Notes under the pieces: generated by a model | Database searches by the model: none | The model's input: only the letters and a program-made list of their open reading frames with translations | What the model was told of the DNA's origin: nothing | Program-made: the position numbers and the translations under genes | DNA from: Hyperthermus sp. | GTDB lineage: Archaea > Thermoproteota > Thermoprotei_A > Sulfolobales > Pyrodictiaceae | Assembly (NCBI GenBank): GCA_003978665.1 | Contig: QNYQ01000012.1 | Coordinates: 1-37,258 of the forward strand | Length of the DNA: 37,258 nucleotides | Direction: 5' to 3' | Shown: in pieces, positions 32,012-37,258 of the stretch | Numbering within the stretch: position 1 is the stretch's first letter | Layout of the letters: each line of letters starts with the position of its first letter

Positions 32012-32128
32012 CACGCCATGAAGGTAAACACGAAGATCAATAACTTCAGGGAGGTAAAAACCATTATGCCATAGCTGAAGAAGCCAAAACTTCCAGCGAG
32101 CTTCACTCCCCTAAAGAGGGTAGGGGCC

Positions 32129-33973
32129 TTGTGCGGGATTGTAGGTATAACGGCTGACCCACTCATTACTGGCAACATCATACCGCAGCTCATTGATAGC
32201 TTAAAGAGGCTCGAGTACAGAGGCTATGACAGTGCAGGCTTTGCATTTATAGAATGCGGAGCCGACAAGCTGCTAGTATTGAAAGACAAGGGTAAAATAG
32301 ACAGTGTGGTCAAAAGACACCGTGTTGGCTCTAAATGCGGCACAACCGGCATAGCCCACACGCGATGGGCTACTCATGGCCCTCCAAGCCAGAGGAATGC
32401 CCATCCACACGCGGATTGTAGGGGAGAGATAGCTGTAGCCCACAATGGTATAATCAAGAATTTTGCTGAGCTGCGTGAACTATTAACCGCCAAGGGGCAT
32501 AGATTTACCAGCGACACTGATACAGAGGTAATAGCACACTTATTCGAAGAATACATCTCAAAAGGCATGAGCGGGTTCGATGCATTCAAGAAAGTTATCA
32601 GTCTAATCGAGGGAACATACGCTATAGTGTTGATACATCTCGGCGAGCCCACACGAATATACTTTGCTAGGCATGTAAGCCCGTTGATAATAGGCGTGGG
32701 CGAGGGTTTTAACGCAGTATCGAGCGACATACCCTCACTGCTCCCCTTAACTAGAAGGATAATAGTTGTTAGGGATGGCGAGTACGGGTACATAGAACCA
32801 TACAGGATACATATAGAGTATGAGGGTGCTAAGGCGGAATGGAGGAGTAGAATAAGGCTGGTAACCTGGAGCATTGAATCAGCCGAAAAAGGAGGATACC
32901 CCCACTTCATGTTCAAGGAGATCATGGAGCAGCCACGAGCCCTCTACGAGACGTATAACGGGCTTCTCTCAGCCGCCGCAGAGGTGGATAAGGCAGCATC
33001 AATAATTTCTTCAGCGGACCACATTTTCGTGACGGGTGCTGGAACAAGCTATCACGCCGGCCTAGTGTTCGCCTACTACATGTCAACAATAACCCGTCTG
33101 CCCGTAATCCCGTTCATAGCCAGCGAGTATAAAGCATATGAGGGGCTTGGCGGTAGAAGGGCTGTTCTAATAGCTATAAGCCAGAGCGGTGAGACCATAG
33201 ACACACTCCAGGCACTAAGAGCATTTAAAGCGAGGGGTACACGAATCGTATCCATATCCAATGTAATCGATAGCACCATACCCAGAGAATCCCATCAGGC
33301 AATATACACTCGCGCAGGCCCTGAGATAGGAGTCGCTGCAACAAAGACCTTCCTGACCCAGATATTGGCTTTAACTCTACTGAGCATAAGCACAGCCTTC
33401 ACCCTAGGTACCATAGACAGCAGGGAGAAGGAAGACATGATAAATGAACTTGAAAAGGCGGGAAAGTATGCGGCGAAAGGCATAGAGACCAGTATAAGAA
33501 GGATCGAGACACTCACCGATGTGTTAAAGAATAAGACAAACATGTATATACTTGGCAGAGGCCTAGGAGTACCGTTAGCATATGAAGCCGCATTAAAAGT
33601 AAAGGAGGTAAGCTATATTCATGCCGAAGCGTATCCCGCAGGTGAAAGCAAACATGGCCCAATAGCCCTTATAGAGGAAGACTACCCCGTTATATTCATC
33701 GGTGCATCACCCTCTAAAGAGTATATAGAAAAACTGCAGGGTAACGTCATGGAAATGAAGTCACGGGGAGCCTTCACAATACTCATAGGCCATGATGCTT
33801 ATAATGGAATTAAAGGATTAGACTACTTCGTGAGCGTAGGCAACCCCTCAGAACTGCTCGCACCCTACGCCATCACACCACCGTTACAGCTACTGGCATA
33901 CAAACTAGCAGTAAGCTTGGGCAGAGACCCCGACAAGCCCAGGAACCTAGCAAAAACGGTTACAGTAGAGTAA
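32129..33973 (+). CDS. glmS: Glucosamine-6-phosphate synthase (isomerizing)
   Basis: Glutamine-dependent enzyme making glucosamine-6-phosphate from fructose-6-phosphate, 614 residues. TTG 32129 puts the catalytic Cys directly after the initiator (M-CGIVGI). The Ntn-type amidotransferase occupies about 1-225 (LEYRGYDSAGFAF, THTRWATHGPPS-like segment HTRWATHGPPSQRNAHPH). Two SIS domains follow: HIFVTGAGTSYHAG with AISQSGETIDTL, and YILGRGLGVPLAYEAALKVKEV, with AEAYPAGESKHGPIALI as the sugar-binding loop. AKTVTVE is the usual C-terminus. First committed step to UDP-GlcNAc; the next gene likely continues the route. Confidence 0.96.
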   Translation: MCGIVGITADPLITGNIIPQLIDSLKRLEYRGYDSAGFAFIECGADKLLVLKDKGKIDSVVKRHRVGSKCGTTGIAHTRWATHGPPSQRNAHPHADCRGEIAVAHNGIIKNFAELRELLTAKGHRFTSDTDTEVIAHLFEEYISKGMSGFDAFKKVISLIEGTYAIVLIHLGEPTRIYFARHVSPLIIGVGEGFNAVSSDIPSLLPLTRRIIVVRDGEYGYIEPYRIHIEYEGAKAEWRSRIRLVTWSIESAEKGGYPHFMFKEIMEQPRALYETYNGLLSAAAEVDKAASIISSADHIFVTGAGTSYHAGLVFAYYMSTITRLPVIPFIASEYKAYEGLGGRRAVLIAISQSGETIDTLQALRAFKARGTRIVSISNVIDSTIPRESHQAIYTRAGPEIGVAATKTFLTQILALTLLSISTAFTLGTIDSREKEDMINELEKAGKYAAKGIETSIRRIETLTDVLKNKTNMYILGRGLGVPLAYEAALKVKEVSYIHAEAYPAGESKHGPIALIEEDYPVIFIGASPSKEYIEKLQGNVMEMKSRGAFTILIGHDAYNGIKGLDYFVSVGNPSELLAPYAITPPLQLLAYKLAVSLGRDPDKPRNLAKTVTVE

Positions 33974-34007
33974 GTAAGCATGACTACTATAGCTTGGGTG
34001 AAGCTCC

Positions 34008-35156
34008 ATGAAGGTCATACTTCTAGCCGGAGGAGGAGCAAAGAGACTGGTACATGTAATGGGCGAGGAGAGGTCTCGCGCCCTCCTACGTTTCCCCAAG
34101 GGGAGTCTTCTAGAAAAGCATTTAATGCAGCTAAAGAGAGTAGTGGACGAAGTATACGTGGTATCAGATGACGATCAGATAAACGATGTCTGCAAGAAGA
34201 TGCCGGAATGCCGGTTCGTATCACAGACGCACAGCGGGATAGAGGGGGCCATATGTAATGGCTTAAATGCAGCCTATCCCTACGACAGCGTAGAGGAAAA
34301 CGTAACAATACTCTACGGCGACCTCTACTACTCTCAAGGCTTCATAGAATCACACTTGTCGAGAATAACCAGCAGCTACGAGCCTACCATAACAGTCACA
34401 AAACCCCACCTTCTACGAGGCCAATACCTTAGAACAGAGGTAGACCCGATATCGGGCATAGTAGAGGCACTAGGCAGAGGCTCATACATATTCGCTGGGT
34501 TAATGACCATGCCCGTAGGCGAAATAAGAAGCAGCTTATGCAAGAAAGGCGAAACAATTGAGGCCATGCTACATAGGCTTGCAAGAGAATCAAGGCTGAC
34601 CGCCATAATGTGGATGGGAGAATGGATCGACATAGACACGCCCTGGGACTACCTGGTGGCCGTCAGACTCGACATGAGCAAGCTCTCAAACACTTACATT
34701 AGCCAAACCTCTAAAATAGGGAGAGGAGTGGTCATCGAAGGCCCCGTGTATATAGATGACGAGGCACAAATCGACCACCACGCAGTAATCAAGGGACCAG
34801 CATATATTGGTCCAAGAACGCTCATAGGAGCACACGCCTTCATAAGGAACTCGGTAGCAGTATTTGACAACGCGATAGTAGGCGCCTACTGTGAAATAAA
34901 ACGTAGCATCATCTACAGCAGGGCACGCATAGGATCACACTCATACATAGCTGACAGCCTAGTAGGCAAAGAAGCCAAGGTATCACCATACACCATTACC
35001 AAGAACGTACCATACAAAGGCGTATCCAAAGAGATCATAATAATGTCCACACACCCTCTCGAAGGACTCAAGGTAGGCGCCCTAATCTCGGCTAAAGCTG
35101 AAACAAAACCCCATCAAACACTAGAGCCAGCCACAGTACTCAACCCCCAAGCATAG
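34008..35156 (+). CDS. Sugar-1-phosphate nucleotidylyltransferase (GlmU-like)
   Basis: Two-domain enzyme, 382 residues. Residues 1 to about 225 are a nucleotidyltransferase starting MKVILLAGGGAKRLVHV, a variant of the GGxGxRL loop, with ILYGDLYYSQGF as the metal-binding Asp region and MGEWIDIDTPWDYL closing the domain. Residues about 235-340 are a left-handed beta-helix of hexapeptide repeats (IGRGVVIEGPVYIDDEAQID). It resembles ST0452-type archaeal enzymes that can both acetylate glucosamine-1-phosphate and transfer uridylyl groups. Its place 34 nt after glmS supports UDP-GlcNAc synthesis (for N-glycans), though a mannose or glucose substrate is possible. ATG 34008. Confidence 0.85.
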   Translation: MKVILLAGGGAKRLVHVMGEERSRALLRFPKGSLLEKHLMQLKRVVDEVYVVSDDDQINDVCKKMPECRFVSQTHSGIEGAICNGLNAAYPYDSVEENVTILYGDLYYSQGFIESHLSRITSSYEPTITVTKPHLLRGQYLRTEVDPISGIVEALGRGSYIFAGLMTMPVGEIRSSLCKKGETIEAMLHRLARESRLTAIMWMGEWIDIDTPWDYLVAVRLDMSKLSNTYISQTSKIGRGVVIEGPVYIDDEAQIDHHAVIKGPAYIGPRTLIGAHAFIRNSVAVFDNAIVGAYCEIKRSIIYSRARIGSHSYIADSLVGKEAKVSPYTITKNVPYKGVSKEIIIMSTHPLEGLKVGALISAKAETKPHQTLEPATVLNPQA

Positions 35157-35203
35157 AAGCCAGAGAAAACGGGCACGGAAAACCTTAGGGGAGAACAGAG
35201 GCA

Positions 35204-35286
35204 AGGGGCTCACCGCTTTGGCCCCTCAGCATGCCAAGCACGGAAGACACTCTCAGAAGACCCGGCCCGCCCGAGGACAAGCCGGG
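35204..35286 (+). terminator. Two hairpins after the glmS-glmU-like operon
   Basis: AGGGGC/GCCCCT (35204-35209, 35221-35226) and CCCGGC/GCCGGG (35261-35266, 35281-35286), both perfect. The second is followed by TTCACA. They could end the operon transcript or protect its 3' end. No T run. The remainder of the 249-nt gap holds a TATA-like TTAATTTTAG (about 35368-35377) for the next gene. Confidence 0.3.
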
Positions 35287-35405
35287 TTCACATCCCAGCT
35301 AGCTCACAGAACTTAACTCCCTGAAAGTTCATTGCCCCAGGAGATACCAGGAGACTCTTACCACTATTAATTTTAGTTCGACCCCCCTCATAGAGGGAAG
35401 AGACT

Positions 35406-36011
35406 GTGACAGACAGACCAGAGAAAACCAGGTTTATCGGACGCCACATCATGGTTAAGGGAGACTACGTGGAGGACATACTCTCGGGGAGGAAAACAAC
35501 CACCATAAGGCTTGGGCGAGTGAAGCTGAAACACCACGAACTAATAGTTCACGGCGGTGGAAGACCAATAGCTAAGGTGAGAGTAAAGAAAGTTACCTAT
35601 AAGAGAGTAGGCGAACTCACCGATGACGATGCTAAGAAAGACGGCTTTAACACACTAAACGAGCTCTTATATGAACTAAAGAGAGTCTACTCAGACCTGT
35701 CACCAGACGACACAGTAACAATAATAGAGTTTGAAGTCATACAAGACCTCTCAAAACTCGAGCCACAAGACCCCTACCTAGGCCTCGAACCAGCCGATAT
35801 AGCACGCCTTGCACTACGCTACCTTAAAGACCTCAACGAGGAGGAAAAGCAGATACTAAAAGAGCTCACATCAACCAACAGTATAAGAGCAGTCTCACTC
35901 AGGCTCTATGGAACCCTGGACAAGCGCTGGAAAGTAAGGAGGGCACTAAGAAAAGCATTACAAGCACTTATAACACATGGACTGCTCGGGAGGAGGCAGG
36001 ACAGGACCTAG
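35406..36011 (+). CDS. ASCH-domain (PUA-like) protein
   Basis: A protein of 201 residues from GTG 35406, behind GAGGGAAGAG. Residues about 10-115 match the ASCH fold: FIGRHIMVKGDYVEDILSGRKTTTIRLG, PIAKVRVKKVTYKRVGEL, DDDAKKDGFNTLNELLYELKRVY and DTVTIIEFEVI. The K-x-x-T-x-R-x-G motif after the first helix is the putative nucleic-acid site. The C-terminal 85 residues are helical and basic (DIARLALRYLKDL, KRWKVRRALRKALQALITHGLLGRR), resembling a helix-turn-helix. Probably an RNA-binding protein in translation or RNA processing. A zinc-ribbon gene follows 32 nt later. Confidence 0.8.
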   Translation: MTDRPEKTRFIGRHIMVKGDYVEDILSGRKTTTIRLGRVKLKHHELIVHGGGRPIAKVRVKKVTYKRVGELTDDDAKKDGFNTLNELLYELKRVYSDLSPDDTVTIIEFEVIQDLSKLEPQDPYLGLEPADIARLALRYLKDLNEEEKQILKELTSTNSIRAVSLRLYGTLDKRWKVRRALRKALQALITHGLLGRRQDRT

Positions 36012-36043
36012 GAGGACTAGGGCCACAGCTAGGTGGGAGCAAA

Positions 36044-36202
36044 ATGACTAAGTGGATACTACAGTGCACACGCTGCAAGAGGGAGTGGACCCTAGAAGTA
36101 AGCTTCGACCTCACAAAACTAAAGAACAGCAGGCTTTACCACTATTGCCCCTATTGTCGGCGTAACACGTTCCACGAGGTTAAGGGGCGTAGTGAAGAAT
36201 AA
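36044..36202 (+). CDS. Small zinc-ribbon protein (52 aa)
   Basis: A short gene of 52 codons. ATG 36044 lies 4 nt after GGTGGGAG. It holds two CxxC knuckles, LQCTRCKREW (Cys8, Cys11) and YYCPYC-type HYCPYCRRN (Cys35, Cys38), separated by 23 residues, a classic zinc-ribbon spacing as in small archaeal ribosomal or RNA-polymerase-like proteins. It is basic overall. Close spacing after the ASCH gene (32 nt) suggests co-transcription and a nucleic-acid role. Exact family not assigned. Confidence 0.7.
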   Translation: MTKWILQCTRCKREWTLEVSFDLTKLKNSRLYHYCPYCRRNTFHEVKGRSEE

Positions 36203-36227
36203 ACTACGAGTACATAAGCCTGGAGCC

Positions 36228-36280
36228 ATGATGTAAGCCCGCCACCGAGCCCACGCTATGAGGACACCTGTCTCAGCTGA
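36228..36280 (+). ncRNA. Possible C/D-box guide RNA
   Basis: In order: C-like ATGATGT (36228-36234), 10-nt spacer AAGCCCGCCA, D'-like CCGA (36245-36248), 9-nt gap, C'-like ATGAGGA (36258-36264), a spacer of exactly 12 nt, CACCTGTCTCAG (36265-36276), and D box CTGA (36277-36280). The order and spacing fit archaeal C/D RNAs, but C, C' and D' each carry a mismatch and no terminal stem is clear. Eleven of 12 guide bases are complementary to UGAGACAGGUG as found in bacterial 16S near helix 34-35; I am not sure this organism's 16S has it. Confidence 0.3.
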
Positions 36281-36571
36281 TTATCGCCGATGATCAGACC
36301 TGGAACACGAGCCCGCAACTCCCACCACCTATTCCATCTGTGCTGCTGTAGGGGAGCGTGTTCTGCTAAGTCGATTCCTCACGCTTTAAATACCTAAGCG
36401 ATTACTAGTGGGGGCTAGCGCTACTAGCAATTATACCAATAAGGTACAGAGGATACGTGTAGACAACCTGCTTAAGGAGGATAGAAATGAGCTTCCAGAA
36501 GAGTAGGTGATATTCCTTTAAGATTAAAGCCTATTACGTAAAGAACCAGGCTAGCAATATAACACAACAAT
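36281..36571. other. AT-rich spacer, nothing recognised
   Basis: No gene, RNA motif or repeat that I can defend. Composition shifts toward A and T compared with the rest of the window, and this continues to the end. Confidence 0.4.
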
Positions 36572-36966
36572 ATGTACTACCCGGGAACCTGGTTCAGGAG
36601 GATTATAAGTATCGAGGAGCTCTTCATAGACATCATCTTTTACGAGAACATCTAGTGTATCTATGTTTAGCGTACCTCCTACACCACTGAGCCATCCTAT
36701 CCCTATTCTCACCCCTGTACTCCTTAACGATACCGAGCACAGCTGCTGTAGAGGCTACCCAGGCATTAAATGTAGGAATGCTGATAGCTATAACAATAGT
36801 TATGGTATATATTGCTAGATACGCTATACAAACCATCTATGGCTCAATAGGGATGAAGTCTTCATCTGTAGCACCCTTTTTAATACCACTCCTTATAGCT
36901 ATGTCCAGTAATACAGCTATAGGGGCCCTCCTAGCAAACGACATATCTAGCTATTGGGTTTACTGA
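36572..36966 (+). pseudogene. Decayed membrane-protein gene
   Basis: Three in-order pieces read like one protein of about 130 residues. ATG 36572 gives 27 codons (GTWFRRIISIEELFIDIIFY) to TAG 36653. A shift of one frame near 36650 gives the hydrophobic LVYLCLAYLLHH to TGA 36688. The same frame continues AILSLFSPLYSLTIPSTAA, then two strongly hydrophobic helices (GMLIAITIVMVYIARYAI, SVAPFLIPLLIAMSS) to 36966. One frameshift and one nonsense codon thus interrupt it. Family not recognised; two to four membrane helices. ATG 36778 could still start a 62-residue product. Confidence 0.4.
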
Positions 36967-37158
36967 GTATACTTGGTAAGAACGGATAATGCCACACATT
37001 CCTTGCTATTAAAATATCCATTTACCCTTCTGAAGTACTGCTTTAATGTTTATTGTAGATACTGTAGATACAATTATAACGCGGAATAGTCCATTCCTGT
37101 TGTTCCCATTGGTTAGTACTTTCGCTAACGACTACCACACCTTATCCTTGTATTAGTT

Positions 37159-37258
37159 GTGATGATTTACTTTGCGTCGAAGAGGAGGATCATAAAGTAC
37201 ACAAAGTGCACACAGACTCATATGGATGTGCTTGAGGAAAGGGTATCAGGGACAGTAC
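37159..37258 (+). CDS. Possible partial gene running off the window
   Basis: Open from GTG 37159/ATG 37162 to the window end (about 33 codons): MIYFASKRRIIKYTKC and so on, basic, preceded in frame by a hydrophobic run without a start codon. No ribosome site. The region 36967-37158 before it shows nothing I recognise. Very tentative. Confidence 0.2.
   Translation, partial: MMIYFASKRRIIKYTKCTQTHMDVLEERVSGTV

Noticed and set aside
35261-35292. H/ACA-type RNA (hairpin followed by ACA)
   Set aside because: The stem is only 6 bp with a 14-nt loop, leaving no room for a pseudouridylation pocket or K-turn.
35281-35301. T-arm-like GGGTTCACATCCC suggesting a tRNA
   Set aside because: The loop lacks the invariant A58, the stem has a mismatch, and no D arm, anticodon arm or acceptor stem is found upstream.
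1-37258. CRISPR arrays, insertion sequences, rRNA genes, inteins
   Set aside because: No regularly spaced repeats, transposase motifs, rRNA-like stretches or intein splice motifs were seen on either strand.

Overview
The window looks like chromosome from a hyperthermophilic crenarchaeon. The markers are a full-length reverse gyrase, two Alba chromatin proteins, RadA, a crenarchaeal-type pyruvoyl arginine decarboxylase, an aKMT4-like lysine methyltransferase, an archaeal preflagellin-type peptidase, an archaeal ThrRS with its own N-terminal editing domain, AGG/AGA-rich arginine codons, many GTG/TTG starts and archaeal TATA boxes. GC is moderate to high except in the last kilobase, which is AT-rich. 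Desulfurococcales/Pyrodictiaceae (Hyperthermus- or Pyrodictium-like) is my best guess; it is an inference from gene content, not a match I could run.

Layout. 1-1.6 kb is a decayed or orphan-gene zone: no convincing gene before 745, then a frameshifted PIN-domain gene, a small helical protein and an AbrB-like protein that shares its stop tetranucleotide with the opposite strand. 1.8-5.2 kb carries an unknown Cys-rich protein, a nucleotidyltransferase-fold protein, an MthK-like potassium channel, a DMT permease and acylphosphatase. 5.2-8.6 kb has a radical SAM enzyme translationally coupled to acylphosphatase, the divergent cysS, and a DOT1/aKMT4-like methyltransferase. 8.8-10.8 kb holds small proteins (DUF131 membrane protein, winged-helix protein), a structured non-coding stretch and arginine decarboxylase. 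11-15 kb has a large SF2 helicase with a DELD box and a CitG-like protein. 15.2-17.3 kb has an orphan branched-chain amino-acid binding protein and a second, diverged aKMT4-like protein.

17.4-22 kb is a DNA-topology and chromatin island: alba1 divergent from reverse gyrase, and alba2 convergent with it. 22-29 kb contains an unknown protein, an Lhr-type helicase, an L24e/TRASH zinc protein, several small unknown proteins, a HIT hydrolase, a prepilin peptidase and radA. 30-36.2 kb has thrS, then glmS and a sugar-phosphate nucleotidylyltransferase (together a route to UDP-GlcNAc), an ASCH-domain protein and a zinc ribbon. 36.2-37.26 kb is gene-poor and AT-rich, with a decayed membrane-protein gene.

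The most interesting observations are as follows. (1) A likely C/D-box guide RNA lies on the minus strand at 22631-22691; its 12-nt guide is complementary over 11 nt to the universally conserved peptidyl-transferase sequence CCGGGGAUAAC of 23S rRNA. A weaker C/D candidate lies at 36228-36280. (2) The alba1 / reverse gyrase / alba2 cluster sits beside a degenerate aKMT4 paralog. (3) A structured region upstream of arginine decarboxylase could form mutually exclusive hairpins. (4) Several perfect palindromes and inverted repeats surround promoters (8590-8633, 17878-17891, 30005-30039).
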